A stretch of DNA of 64,000 bases, from the NCBI RefSeq assembly GCF_018271975.1, contig NZ_JAGUCN010000019.1, positions 1 to 64,000 of the forward strand, read 5' to 3'. This DNA is from Carboxylicivirga mesophila (lineage in GTDB: Bacteria; Bacteroidota; Bacteroidia; Bacteroidales; Marinilabiliaceae). The notes beneath the pieces were generated by a model, which did not search any database, was not told the DNA's origin, and saw nothing but the letters and a program-made list of their open reading frames with translations. The translations under genes were made by a program, and so were the position numbers. This document shows positions 28,046 through 37,292 of this stretch, piece by piece (position 1 is the first letter of the stretch; every line of letters begins with the position of its first letter).

Positions 28046-29176
28046 TTAAAGGCGAGTTGTCAATTTTTTAACCATCACATCTTTCCATTGCGCAAAATCG
28101 CCTTCCAATATGTGCTTACGTGCTTCGCGCACTAACCATAAATAAAAGGTCAGATTGTGCATACTGCCAATTTGCGCCGCCAACATTTCTTTAGAAACAT
28201 ATAAATGACGCAGGTAGGCCTTGGTATAATGATGATCAACAAATGATGTTCCATTAGGATCGACAGGTGAGAAATCGTTTTTCCACTTCTCATTGCGCAT
28301 ATTTAGTATGCCTTCGGAGGTAAAAAGCATGCCATTACGCCCATTGCGTGTAGGCATTACACAGTCGAACATATCTACACCCAATGCAATATTTTCAAGT
28401 AAGTTAGCAGGTGTACCCACTCCCATCAGGTAACGCGGCTTATCTTTAGGCAAAATACCATTGACCAGCTCTACCATTTCATACATCACCTCTGTTGGCT
28501 CACCAACTGCCAGTCCTCCAATGGCATTACCCTCACGATTCTGCGAAGCAATAAATTCAGCCGACTGAGTTCTTAAATCACGATAACCGGCTCCTTGCAC
28601 TATCGGAAAGAATGTTTGAGAATGTCCATACAACGGTTCTGTCCGGTCAAAATGATCAACGCCTCGTTTTAACCAGCGATGCGTGAGCTCCATCGACTTT
28701 TTGGCGTAAGCATATTCAGCATCTCCCGGCGGGCACTCATCCAGAGCCATAATAATATCAGCCCCAATGACCCGCTGAATATCCACTACATTTTCGGGCG
28801 TAAATAAATGCTTTGAGCCATCCAGGTGTGAACGAAACATAGCACCTTCTTCAGTCAGTTTTCGGTTATCACTTAATGAGAATACCTGATAGCCTCCACT
28901 ATCGGTCAACATTGGTTTATCCCAACCGTTGAATTTATGTAATCCGCCTGCGGCTTTTAATATATCCAATCCAGGACGCAGATACAGGTGGTATGTATTG
29001 CCGAGAATAATTTGGGCCTTCACATCATCTTCCAAATCACGAAAATGTACCCCTTTAACCGAGCCAACAGTTCCAACTGGCATAAAAATAGGCGTTTCAA
29101 TTTCACCATGATCGGTTGTTATTTTCCCAACGCGCGCACTACTTTTGGCATCGGTATGTTGTAGCTCAAATTTCAT
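28046..29176 (-). CDS. tgt: Queuine tRNA-ribosyltransferase
   Basis: A protein of 376 residues that replaces guanine with the queuosine precursor at tRNA position 34. The ATG at 29176 (MKFELQHTD) is preferred to the longer frame that begins at 29245. The catalytic Asp segments are MLTDSGGYQVFSL and the nucleophile motif DMFDCVMPTRNGRNG. RAxxL-type and substrate segments match the family along the full length. The region that binds zinc in E. coli Tgt (CxCxxC followed by His) reads GTSFVD here, so all three cysteines are absent, while the His in SMHNL remains. It is divergent from the glycosyltransferase gene. Confidence 0.95.
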   Translation of the reverse strand: MKFELQHTDAKSSARVGKITTDHGEIETPIFMPVGTVGSVKGVHFRDLEDDVKAQIILGNTYHLYLRPGLDILKAAGGLHKFNGWDKPMLTDSGGYQVFSLSDNRKLTEEGAMFRSHLDGSKHLFTPENVVDIQRVIGADIIMALDECPPGDAEYAYAKKSMELTHRWLKRGVDHFDRTEPLYGHSQTFFPIVQGAGYRDLRTQSAEFIASQNREGNAIGGLAVGEPTEVMYEMVELVNGILPKDKPRYLMGVGTPANLLENIALGVDMFDCVMPTRNGRNGMLFTSEGILNMRNEKWKNDFSPVDPNGTSFVDHHYTKAYLRHLYVSKEMLAAQIGSMHNLTFYLWLVREARKHILEGDFAQWKDVMVKKLTTRL

Positions 29177-29393
29177 TTTCCTTGTATTAATGACATTTCT
29201 AAATCTGCCTATCATTGTAAGATAAAACAGCCTGCAAATATACAACAGCCGCTTTATAAATAAAATGCAGAAAAGAGGTTCTTACACTAAAAACTGTTTC
29301 GTCGTCTTTTTTTTGAAACGATGTGCAAAAATGACTTGATAAGAACAGGCTTTTCATAAAAATATGTTGCATTTTTGACTAAAATTCAAAACT

Positions 29394-30512
29394 GTGGACG
29401 AATCAATACTATATACCTTAGGTGGCATTTTTATCTTTTCCTGGCTTTTTCAGCTCTTTTACCTGCTATTCTTTCTTTTAAAGCCATCGCGATTTAAACC
29501 TCTAACGTATGATAATAAACAGCGTCCTTTATCAGTGATTATTTGTGCTAAAAATGAAGCTTCAAATCTTAAAAACTTCATTCCCAAGATATGTAATCAG
29601 GATTATCCCAATTTTGAGGTCATTGTGGTAAATGATTGCTCAACGGATGACTCAGAAATGGTGTTAGCACAATTAAAGACTGAATTCAGCAACCTCTATT
29701 ACACCAGCATTCCACTTAGCAAGCAACATTATCAAGGTAAAAAATTAGCGCTCACAATTGGTGTAAAAGCAGCTAATAATGAACATTTAGTGTTTACTGA
29801 TGCTGATTGCTACCCAACATCCGACCAATGGCTAACAGAAGTAAGCAGTCAGTTCACCGATGAAAAACAAATAGTAATTGGCCATGGCCGCTTTGAGAAG
29901 CAAAGATCATTCTTCAACCTGTTTTTGCGCTACGAAACCTTTTTCAACGCAGTACAATACATGGGCTTTGCATTGCGTGGCAAACCATTTATGGCGGTTG
30001 GCAGAAACATGGCTTATACCAAATCTTTGTTTGAGCAAAGCGATGTTTTTAAGCCATACTTAAACATGGCTTCGGGTGACGATGATTTGTTTATCAGACG
30101 TTGCGCCAATAAACATAACACAACCGTTCAATTAAATTATGAGAGTCAAACCATATCACTGTCACCACACAATTTCAGTGAATGGATAACTCGTAAATCG
30201 AGGCATTTAACCACGGCACCTGCGTATAGGTTTGGGATAAAATGCTGGCTGATTATGGAGCCCCTGACTCGTCAAATAATGTGGCTTCTAACACTTTGTT
30301 CACTTTTTTTTCATATTTTTGTTCCTTTAACAATTGCGTTATTTGCTCTCCGCATGCTGACTTTACATATTGTATTAGCCAAAGCAGCAAATAAAATGGG
30401 AGAAAACAAGTTATTCTGGGCAACCAGTATTTTTGATTTTATAACGCCTTGGTTAGTTGGGAGTGTTTGGGTAATTAATATTTTTAGTGCAAAGAAGAAG
30501 AAATGGAAGTAA
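29394..30512 (+). CDS. Family 2 glycosyltransferase
   Basis: A 372-residue membrane glycosyltransferase of the GT-A fold. A hydrophobic helix (residues about 5-28) precedes the catalytic domain with SVIICAKNEASNLKNFI, the nucleotide-sugar motif NDCSTDDS, the metal-binding FTDADCYP and the acceptor-region acidic motif GDDDLFIRR. A QxxRW-like element is represented by RKSRHLT. Two or three helices close the C-terminus (about 300-365). The frame starts at GTG. Its end overlaps the sigma-factor gene by 10 bp, so the two are co-translated. The sugar and acceptor are unknown. Confidence 0.88.
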   Translation: MDESILYTLGGIFIFSWLFQLFYLLFFLLKPSRFKPLTYDNKQRPLSVIICAKNEASNLKNFIPKICNQDYPNFEVIVVNDCSTDDSEMVLAQLKTEFSNLYYTSIPLSKQHYQGKKLALTIGVKAANNEHLVFTDADCYPTSDQWLTEVSSQFTDEKQIVIGHGRFEKQRSFFNLFLRYETFFNAVQYMGFALRGKPFMAVGRNMAYTKSLFEQSDVFKPYLNMASGDDDLFIRRCANKHNTTVQLNYESQTISLSPHNFSEWITRKSRHLTTAPAYRFGIKCWLIMEPLTRQIMWLLTLCSLFFHIFVPLTIALFALRMLTLHIVLAKAANKMGENKLFWATSIFDFITPWLVGSVWVINIFSAKKKKWK

Positions 30513-31111
30513 ATCCGAATCTATCTGATAAGGCAAAATACGACTTAGATTTAGTGGAAGTAGCAGTTAAAGGCGATCAAAAAGCCTATGCTGAACTCAT
30601 GGGCCGCTACAGAGATGCCATTTACTTTATGCTCCTGAAAATGGTGAATAACAAAAGTGATGCCGAGGACCTGACGATTGAGGCCTTTGGTAAAGCTTTT
30701 AAGAACATTCACCAATACTCACCAAACTATGCATTTAGCACATGGCTGTTCAAAATAGCCTCTAATAACTGCATTGATTTTCTTAGGAAAAAGCGCAATA
30801 ACATCGTTTCTATTGATGGTGGCATTTCGGATGATAAAGAAAACGATCAGCCGATACACCTGAAGGATGAAACGCCCGACCCGGAAGAAAATCTGATAAA
30901 GCAGCAAAAGAAGATATTAATGCGGACGGTGGTAAAGAAACTTAAACCCCGCTATCGCATTTTAATTGAGCTTCGCTATTTCAAGGAGTTCTCATATGAA
31001 GAGATTGCCGAAGAGCTGGATCTTCCGCTTGGAACCGTAAAAGCCCAATTATTCAGAGCCAGGGAACTTCTCTTTAATACCCTTAAAAACTCTGATATCA
31101 AACTGGGGTAA
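30503..31111 (+). CDS. ECF-type RNA polymerase sigma factor
   Basis: A 202-residue sigma-70 family protein. Region 2 spans about residues 25-95 (AYAELMGRYRDAIYFML, DAEDLTIEAFGKAFKNI, FSTWLFKIASNNCIDFLRKKR); region 4 spans about 140-198 (KPRYRILIELRYFKEFSYEEIAEELDLPLGTVKAQLFRARELL). An acidic linker lies between them. No anti-sigma gene is adjacent; instead it overlaps a glycosyltransferase gene and precedes rsmG. It is probably a general stress or housekeeping ECF factor of the kind present throughout Bacteroidota. Confidence 0.92.
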   Translation: MEVNPNLSDKAKYDLDLVEVAVKGDQKAYAELMGRYRDAIYFMLLKMVNNKSDAEDLTIEAFGKAFKNIHQYSPNYAFSTWLFKIASNNCIDFLRKKRNNIVSIDGGISDDKENDQPIHLKDETPDPEENLIKQQKKILMRTVVKKLKPRYRILIELRYFKEFSYEEIAEELDLPLGTVKAQLFRARELLFNTLKNSDIKLG

Positions 31112-31170
31112 GCTCTTAATTTCTATTCTAACATTTAGCATTCAGGATAAGTTATCCTGCACATCATATC

Positions 31171-31791
31171 ATGGAATTAATTAAAAAGTACTTTCCGAAT
31201 TTAGATCCTGCTGTTGAAGAAAAACTCAGCCGACTGGGAGATTTATATGCCGACTGGAATTCGAAAATCAATGTCATATCGCGCAAAGACATGGACCACT
31301 TCTATGAACGTCATGTTTTGCATTCATTGGGCATAGCAGCATTCATTCAATTTGAAACAGGCACTCAAATCCTGGATGTTGGCTGTGGTGGTGGTTTTCC
31401 GGGTATTCCTCTGGCTATAATGAATCCTGGCAGTCAGTTTCACCTCATCGATTCGATTGGCAAGAAAATTAAAGTGGTGAAAGGCGTTGCTGAGGCATTA
31501 GGCTTACAAAATCTTACAGCTGAACAAATAAGGGTTGAAAATCATCCAAAGCAATATGATTTTATTATCAGCCGGGCAGTAACCGCCTTTCCTGATTTCG
31601 TAAAACTTTGTCACAACAAATTCCTTCCAACGAATAAAAATGCCATTACCAACGGCATCATCTATTTAAAGGGAGGTGACTTTGAGGGTGAAATAAAGCC
31701 TTTTAAAAAGAGGGTATCCGTAACTCCATTAGCCAACTACTTTGAGGAGGAGTTTTTTGAGACGAAAAAGATCATCCATCTGTCGATGTAA
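31171..31791 (+). CDS. rsmG: 16S rRNA (guanine-527-N7)-methyltransferase
   Basis: A 206-residue SAM-dependent methyltransferase that modifies G527 of 16S rRNA. The SAM motif is ILDVGCGGGFPGIPLAIM; flanking family segments are NVISRKDMDHFYERHVLHSLGIA and IISRAVTAFPDFVKLC. It lies 59 bp after the sigma-factor gene, probably in the same transcript. Length and motif order are normal for the family. Confidence 0.95.
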   Translation: MELIKKYFPNLDPAVEEKLSRLGDLYADWNSKINVISRKDMDHFYERHVLHSLGIAAFIQFETGTQILDVGCGGGFPGIPLAIMNPGSQFHLIDSIGKKIKVVKGVAEALGLQNLTAEQIRVENHPKQYDFIISRAVTAFPDFVKLCHNKFLPTNKNAITNGIIYLKGGDFEGEIKPFKKRVSVTPLANYFEEEFFETKKIIHLSM

Positions 31792-31841
31792 GCAACAGTG
31801 GGTTTAAACTTTATACAAACCTAAAAAAGCATTCATTTTTT

Positions 31842-31871
31842 TTTGGAAGATAAAAAAAACATGTATTTTTG
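31842..31871 (+). promoter_or_regulatory. Predicted promoter of rpmH
   Basis: A TTTG (-33) at 31842 and TATTTTTG (-7, matching TAnnTTTG) at 31864-31871, separated by 18 bp. This is the best Bacteroidota-type promoter in the window. It implies a leader of about 100 nt before rpmH. Confidence 0.7.
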
Positions 31872-31981
31872 CAGTCCGAAAAGTTAAGGTAACAACATTG
31901 ACTTAGCTCTTCAAAGGAGGAAGATCCCGAACGAATCCATTTGAAAAGCGACTATTACGAAGAATAAAAAAATTACATACA

Positions 31982-32140
31982 ATGAAAAGGACATTCCAAC
32001 CATCGAACAGAAAGAGAAGAAACAAGCATGGTTTCCGCGAAAGAATGGCTAGCGCAAGTGGTCGTAAAGTATTAGCTGCAAGAAGAGCTAAAGGACGTAA
32101 GAAATTAACTGTTTCTAGCGAAAAAAGACATAAAGCTTAA
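31982..32140 (+). CDS. rpmH: 50S ribosomal protein bL34
   Basis: A 52-residue, very basic ribosomal protein. It opens [22 protein letters not shown] and continues [20 protein letters not shown], the universally conserved bL34 pattern. It has its own promoter upstream and a strong terminator 20 bp downstream, so it appears to be a monocistronic gene. dnaA, rnpA and yidC, common neighbours in other phyla, are not adjacent here. Confidence 0.98.
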   Translation: MKRTFQPSNRKRRNKHGFRERMASASGRKVLAARRAKGRKKLTVSSEKRHKA

Positions 32141-32160
32141 TTAAGAGCTTTCACGATATA

Positions 32161-32198
32161 AAAAGTAAAGAATCCACTATGGGTTCTTTACTTTTTTT
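32161..32198 (+). terminator. Terminator of rpmH
   Basis: Stem AGTAAAGAA/TTCTTTACT followed by seven T residues, 20 bp after the rpmH stop. Confidence 0.9.
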
Positions 32199-32305
32199 AT
32201 GCCCATAACTCTGATAGCAGAAGTTTTACTATTTTTGACCATCTGTTACCAACCAGCATTTTTTTACTCTTGAAATAAAAGTAAAAAAGCGGTATACAAA
32301 TCAAC

Positions 32306-33100
32306 ATGCTTATGTCAACGATCAAAGGAATAATCAATAACGTATTTGTCAAAAATATTGTCATAGCAATTGGAGTCATCACACTGGCATTAATCGCCAC
32401 TTTTGTTAGCTTAAATATTTACACCAACCACGGTGAATACTATCCTGTACCCGACTTTAAAGGCCTGACTGAAGAGCAATTCAGTCAATTAATTGAAGAA
32501 AAAGGCTTTCGCTATAACATCATCGACTCGGTACATATTGATGGCTACCTGCCCGGTGCAGTCATTGAACAAATACCGGCTCCTGGTAGTATGGTAAAGG
32601 AAAATCGTAACATACACTTTACCATCAAGGCCATTGCGCCCGAAAAAGTTCAGATTCCTAATCTGGTGGATTACTCCTTACGAAATGCCAAAGTAATATT
32701 GGAGTCGTACGGACTGGTAACCGGTGAACTTATCTATGTACCAAGCGAATACCGCAACCTGGTTATTCAGCAACTTTATAAAGGCAAACCGGTTGAGCCG
32801 GGAACTGTGGTATTAAAAGGATCGGTGATCGATCTGCACATTGGTAAAGGCCTTAGTACCGAACGAACCAATGTACCGGATTTAAAAGCGCTTACGCTTG
32901 AAGAGGCTAAAAACTATTCTGCCTCTGTTTCTTTAAATATTGGTGCGGCCATATATGATGAATCTGTCATTACAGCAGAAGATTCCATAGCGGCATTTAT
33001 ATGGAAACAACAACCATCAGCCGAAACAGGCGAACGCATACCTCTTGGCGCTTCCATTGATGTTTGGTTAAGTGTGGATACTGCCAAAGTGAGTTATTAA
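32306..33100 (+). CDS. PASTA-domain membrane protein
   Basis: A 264-residue protein with a short cytoplasmic N-terminus, one transmembrane helix (about residues 16-38) and three PASTA domains outside. Each begins at a recognisable phrase: YYPVPDFKGLTEEQFSQLI (about 48), VQIPNLVDYSLRNAKVIL (about 117) and TNVPDLKALTLEEAKNYS (about 193). PASTA domains bind peptidoglycan stem peptides or muropeptides in other bacteria, but here there is no kinase or penicillin-binding domain. Downstream lie a pseudouridine synthase and D-alanine-D-alanine ligase, an order common in Bacteroidota that points to a cell-wall role. Confidence 0.9.
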   Translation: MLMSTIKGIINNVFVKNIVIAIGVITLALIATFVSLNIYTNHGEYYPVPDFKGLTEEQFSQLIEEKGFRYNIIDSVHIDGYLPGAVIEQIPAPGSMVKENRNIHFTIKAIAPEKVQIPNLVDYSLRNAKVILESYGLVTGELIYVPSEYRNLVIQQLYKGKPVEPGTVVLKGSVIDLHIGKGLSTERTNVPDLKALTLEEAKNYSASVSLNIGAAIYDESVITAEDSIAAFIWKQQPSAETGERIPLGASIDVWLSVDTAKVSY

Positions 33101-33186
33101 TGGCTGAACGGAAGACCGAGGACTGAAGTTGGCCGGTTGTGAGTGAAGAGGTATACAAATAGAAGAATTAACTAATTGATAATAGA

Positions 33187-34266
33187 ATGACAGAGCACAT
33201 ACAGGACGATGAGTTGGATGAGTTGGACGAACTGGATGAAGCAAATGGTTCGGACGATGGTAATGAGTTGTATGAGCACTATCGCTTTGTAACTGATCCG
33301 GGACAAAAGCCACTGCGCATCGATAAATTTTTGGTCAACCGTATTGAGAATGCCTCGCGCAACAAAATACAGGATGCAGCGGCAGCCGGTAATATTCGCG
33401 TCAACGATAAACCCGTTAAATCCAATTATAAGATAAAAGCCAATGAGGTGATCACAATCGTGATGTCTTTTCCTCGTCGTGAACTGAAGATTATCGCACA
33501 GGATATACCTCTGGACATCCCCTACGAAGATGAACAGCTGATTATCATCAACAAGAAACCAGGAATGGTTGTACATCCGGGACACGGAAACTATACAGGT
33601 ACTATGGTTAATGCTTTGGCCTGGCACCTGAAAGATCTGCCGCTTTTCAATTCAGAAGATCCTCGCCCGGGATTGGTTCACCGTATCGATAAGGATACAT
33701 CAGGATTGTTGGTCGTAGCTAAAACAGAAGAAGCCAAGAACTTCCTGGCCCGTCAGTTTTTTGAAAAGACATCGACACGAACCTATGTAGCACTGGTGTG
33801 GGGACAACCGGCCGAAGATGAAGGTACCATCATTGGCAACATTGGTCGCAGCTTGCAAGACCGCAAGCAGATGGCCGTATTCCCGGATGGAGAGCGTGGT
33901 AAGCATGCCGTAACACACTATAAAGTACTGGAGCGTCTGGGTTATGTTTCGCTGGTAGAATGTAAGCTGGAAACAGGACGTACGCACCAGATTAGAGCGC
34001 ATATGAAATACCTTGGTCATCCACTGTTCAACGATGAACGCTATGGTGGCGATCAAATCTTAAAGGGTACTACTTTTACCAAGTACAAGCAATTTGTGCA
34101 AAACTGTTTTAAGATTCTGCCAAGGCAAGCTCTGCATGCAAAAACCCTGGGTTTCATTCACCCGACTACCAAAGAATACATTGACTTTAACACGGATATT
34201 CCAGAAGATATGATGGAAGCCATTGAGAAGTGGAGAGGTTATATTGCAGGAAGAGAAAACGACTAA
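33187..34266 (+). CDS. RluA/RluD-family ribosomal pseudouridine synthase
   Basis: A 359-residue pseudouridine synthase. A strongly acidic N-terminus with repeated DEL units (residues 8-18) precedes an S4 RNA-binding domain (RIDKFLVNRIENASRNKIQDAAAAG). The catalytic Asp is in GLVHRIDKDTSGLLVV, and the later family segments LVECKLETGRTHQIRAHMKYLGHPLFNDERYGG are complete. The length and S4 domain suggest RluD, which modifies 23S rRNA helix 69, but RluC is not excluded. It sits between the PASTA gene (86 bp) and ddl (31 bp), probably in one operon. Confidence 0.93.
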   Translation: MTEHIQDDELDELDELDEANGSDDGNELYEHYRFVTDPGQKPLRIDKFLVNRIENASRNKIQDAAAAGNIRVNDKPVKSNYKIKANEVITIVMSFPRRELKIIAQDIPLDIPYEDEQLIIINKKPGMVVHPGHGNYTGTMVNALAWHLKDLPLFNSEDPRPGLVHRIDKDTSGLLVVAKTEEAKNFLARQFFEKTSTRTYVALVWGQPAEDEGTIIGNIGRSLQDRKQMAVFPDGERGKHAVTHYKVLERLGYVSLVECKLETGRTHQIRAHMKYLGHPLFNDERYGGDQILKGTTFTKYKQFVQNCFKILPRQALHAKTLGFIHPTTKEYIDFNTDIPEDMMEAIEKWRGYIAGREND

Positions 34267-34297
34267 TCGAATAACAATCAATCATATATTGACCACA

Positions 34298-35269
34298 ATG
34301 AAAAACATCGGTATTATTTACGGTGGCTATTCTTCTGAAATCATAGTTTCTGAAAAAAGCAAGGAAGGCGTTATGTCCTTTATTGACGCATCGCGCTATA
34401 ATCGCTACCCCATTTTGATTACCAAAGAGAAGTGGTGTGCCAAAGTAGATGACAACGAATACCCGATTGATAAAAATGATTTTTCATTTACCAAAGATGG
34501 TCAGAAAGTCAATATTGATTTCGCATACATAACCATACACGGCACACCTGGCGAAGACGGCTTGTTACAAGGCTACTTTAATATGCTGGATATTCCGCAC
34601 AGCACTTGCGATGTGCAGGCTGCCTCCATCAGTTTTAACAAGTTTACCTGCAACACTTACCTCAAGGGATTTGGTGTGGCTGTGGCCGACTCGGTATTGG
34701 TGCGCAAAGGCATCGATTATGACGATAAGGCGATTATTGAACAGTTGGGATTACCCTGCTTTGTTAAGCCCAATGCAGGCGGCTCCAGCTTTGGCATTAC
34801 CAAAGTACAAGAGGGCGGTCGGTTAATCGAAGCCATTGAGAAAGCCTTTACCGAAAGTAACGAGGTGATTATTGAGCAGTTTATCAGTGGTACTGAGGTG
34901 ACTTGTGGTTTGTACAAAACCCGAACGAACCAGGCAGTTTTTCCAATAACAGAGGTGGTGAGCAAAAATGAATTCTTCGATTTTGAAGCCAAATACACGG
35001 CCAGCAAAGTAGAAGAAATTACACCGGCCCGCATTGAAGATAAGGTACGAGATCGCATCCAATCCATCTCGTCACTCATTTACGATATTCTGGGATGTAA
35101 AGGCATTGTACGAATCGATTACATCATTAGCGATAATAAAATATTCCTACTCGAGGTGAATACAACTCCAGGCATGACAATAACCAGTTTTATTCCGCAG
35201 CAAATAGAAGCTGCCGGATTAGATATACAAAAGGTATTCAGCGAGATAATTGAAGATGCTAGCTTGTAA
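34298..35269 (+). CDS. ddl: D-alanine--D-alanine ligase
   Basis: A protein of 323 residues that makes the D-Ala-D-Ala dipeptide of peptidoglycan. The ATG at 34298 (MKNIGIIYGGYSSEIIVS) matches the family start, so the frame open from 34223 is not used. ATP-grasp features include LPCFVKPNAGGSSFGITKV, VIIEQFISGTEVTCGLY and the metal-binding FLLEVNTTPGMTITSFIPQQ near the C-terminus. It is the last gene of the PASTA-RluD-ddl cluster. Confidence 0.96.
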   Translation: MKNIGIIYGGYSSEIIVSEKSKEGVMSFIDASRYNRYPILITKEKWCAKVDDNEYPIDKNDFSFTKDGQKVNIDFAYITIHGTPGEDGLLQGYFNMLDIPHSTCDVQAASISFNKFTCNTYLKGFGVAVADSVLVRKGIDYDDKAIIEQLGLPCFVKPNAGGSSFGITKVQEGGRLIEAIEKAFTESNEVIIEQFISGTEVTCGLYKTRTNQAVFPITEVVSKNEFFDFEAKYTASKVEEITPARIEDKVRDRIQSISSLIYDILGCKGIVRIDYIISDNKIFLLEVNTTPGMTITSFIPQQIEAAGLDIQKVFSEIIEDASL

Positions 35270-35330
35270 CTACTTCATTTAATAATTCTATCATCATTCA
35301 CTGCAAATCTAATATGTTAGAGCTATACTA

Positions 35331-35372
35331 AGAAAGGCTACCCATATTCAGATAGCCCTTTCGATTGTTTAT
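35331..35372 (-). terminator. Predicted terminator for the 35.4-kb lipoprotein gene
   Basis: Imperfect stem GAAAGGCTA/TAGCCCTTTC (one bulge) between the stops of ddl and the lipoprotein gene. On the minus strand it ends in TTTCTT. Confidence is lower because of the bulge and short T-tract. Confidence 0.55.
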
Positions 35373-35385
35373 ATTACTCAAAAAA

Positions 35386-36402
35386 TTAGTCGACCTCTAA
35401 CACATCATCCTGATTTGTCCAAGGATCCCATGTAAATGTAAACATCTGTAAGTCAGCTTGTATTGCATCTGCTTTGACTACAACATTAAGCCACTTACTA
35501 ACGCCTCCAATAATTTTAGTATTTTCAATATCTAATACAATCCATTTAACAGGCACATAGTTACCTCCTTCATAAGAATATATCTCAACAGCAATCGGCA
35601 GGCATTTTCCTGCTGTTGCATCTGCATTCGACCAATAGATTGTGCCAAGGTTTTTTTCTGATGTAAAAAATCTATCCCAGTTATTTCTAATTTTAAGATA
35701 TTCATAGTCAATACCAGCTTCGTACGCCGGCTCCTGATAAAATAACCTAGCGTGATAATTTTGAATATCTACACCACTTTCAAATTCAAATGTCACAATT
35801 AACTGTCCATAATTTGTTGACATGGGGATATTAATGCTTGAAGGATTAGCAGCATAGTCATCATTAATAACAACAGGAGCAGATTCGCCACTAAATTCAA
35901 CAAAAGGTACAACATTTGTGCGCAACTCCTCCGCCATTTGCGCTGAAGACCAACTTCCACCCGGTCTTACATCAGTAAAGGCAACAAGACCTGGTGCAAC
36001 TTCTTTAAAAACGCCACTAGGATATATTACATTACCAAAGAAAATTTTATGGTCCCCAATAGTTGGAGTTGGGGGAGTGACGGCAGTTGTAGTTGCTGTA
36101 AAAATATTTGTGCCATACCACACATTCTGAAGTACGGGCCCATCATTACCTGACCCATCATCAACAATATTATACTGATCAATCACATCCGGATGAACTG
36201 ACTCAGCCTTAAGCTCCATAGCAGTAACGGTAACAGGAATATCTCCTCTGTTAACATCGCCTCCTTTTAGGCCTGTTTCATTTAAACCATCAACAACATT
36301 GAAGTGCACATCTGTGGTTTTTACATCGCTCACTTCATTATCTTTCTGACAGGCAGACAACACCATTGCTGTGACTACAGCAAATAACAATACTTTTTTC
36401 AT
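35386..36402 (-). CDS. Lipoprotein of unknown function
   Basis: A 338-residue lipoprotein with a lipobox at VLSAC (Cys18) and an acidic stretch just after it (QKDNEVSD), compatible with outer-membrane or surface retention. No recognised domain. The rest is beta-rich; its N-terminal region (DVHFNVVDGLNETGLKGG, PVTVTAMELKAES) recalls Bacteroidota lipoproteins with fimbrillin-like or Ig-like folds, but this is only a resemblance. It is preceded on the same strand by a LuxR-type regulator gene with about 170 bp between, and may be its target. Confidence 0.75.
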   Translation of the reverse strand: MKKVLLFAVVTAMVLSACQKDNEVSDVKTTDVHFNVVDGLNETGLKGGDVNRGDIPVTVTAMELKAESVHPDVIDQYNIVDDGSGNDGPVLQNVWYGTNIFTATTTAVTPPTPTIGDHKIFFGNVIYPSGVFKEVAPGLVAFTDVRPGGSWSSAQMAEELRTNVVPFVEFSGESAPVVINDDYAANPSSINIPMSTNYGQLIVTFEFESGVDIQNYHARLFYQEPAYEAGIDYEYLKIRNNWDRFFTSEKNLGTIYWSNADATAGKCLPIAVEIYSYEGGNYVPVKWIVLDIENTKIIGGVSKWLNVVVKADAIQADLQMFTFTWDPWTNQDDVLEVD

Positions 36403-36572
36403 AGTTAATAAGTTTGAAATTAAAAGTTAATAATCATGGTGGTTAAATAGCATGAGATTTAGGATTTCTTATATTTGTGTCTCCCAGACTTTAAAACCTG
36501 AAGTAAAATTATGGCTGGCTATAATAAAGTTCAATAACCCCAAAGAGGTATTTTACGGTGATTATACGAAAT

Positions 36573-37292
36573 TTAACTAAATAAGCTTGATTTTCCAGCC
36601 ATGTAAGCCAGACATGCAGTATTTTTTACACCAAGCTTATGTAGAATGTTTTTACGATGTTTCTTAGATGTATGGGTACTAATATTTAAGACCTCACCAA
36701 TACACCTATCTGTTTCGCCCTTAACAATCAACTGCAATATCTCTTGTTCACGCATAGATAAGGAGCTAACTAATTTTTGGTAATATTCTACTTCTGATAA
36801 TTCATGCTCCAGATTAATTTTCAATGGCGATTGCTTTAATTGTATTCCTATTCGAAAATGTTCAGTGTCATAGCCCTTAACCTCAGGCTTTGTAACCATA
36901 AAGTAATAAGGAACATATGACAAATGCTGTTTAAACCTAAGTATTCCATTTAAGAAAGAGGCATGCCCCTTTCTTTTTGCTATGCGTTCCAATACTCTAA
37001 TACGGCGAGCATCATCAGGGTGGATAGCAGAAAATATGAAACGCCTCAAAACCGGTCTTTTAAATACGTGCTGATTAAGGTTATTACTTTTCACAAAACG
37101 CTCGTCAGCATAAACTATTTTATCTCTATGCGTATCAAATAAAAACACGCCTAAATTCAATGAATCAGGTATCTGTTGAAAGATATAATTGTTTCGAAGA
37201 AAAACATCGGTAATTTTCCTATATAAGCTCTCCATACTATCGAGAGTGGCAGGTACAATAGCTTGCTTCATCTGCTCGCGATCAGTTATCAT
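36573..37292 (-). CDS. LuxR-type regulator with PAS-like N-terminal domain
   Basis: About 239 residues if started at the ATG at 37292; the TTG at 37340 is rejected because the ATG gives the same length as the paralogue encoded at 53601-54323. The C-terminus has a GerE/LuxR helix-turn-helix (LSMREQEILQLIVKGETDRCIGEVLNISTHTSKKHRKNILHKLGVKN). The N-terminal half resembles a PAS fold, with LGVFLFDTHRDKIVYADERFV and the downstream IHPDDARRIRVLERIA. No receiver domain is present. It lies upstream of a lipoprotein gene on the same strand. The ligand is unknown. Confidence 0.85.
   Translation of the reverse strand: MITDREQMKQAIVPATLDSMESLYRKITDVFLRNNYIFQQIPDSLNLGVFLFDTHRDKIVYADERFVKSNNLNQHVFKRPVLRRFIFSAIHPDDARRIRVLERIAKRKGHASFLNGILRFKQHLSYVPYYFMVTKPEVKGYDTEHFRIGIQLKQSPLKINLEHELSEVEYYQKLVSSLSMREQEILQLIVKGETDRCIGEVLNISTHTSKKHRKNILHKLGVKNTACLAYMAGKSSLFS

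Noticed and set aside
34223-34297. Longer Ddl beginning inside the pseudouridine synthase gene
   Set aside because: Extension lacks similarity to Ddl, whose conserved start MKNIGIIYGG is at 34298.
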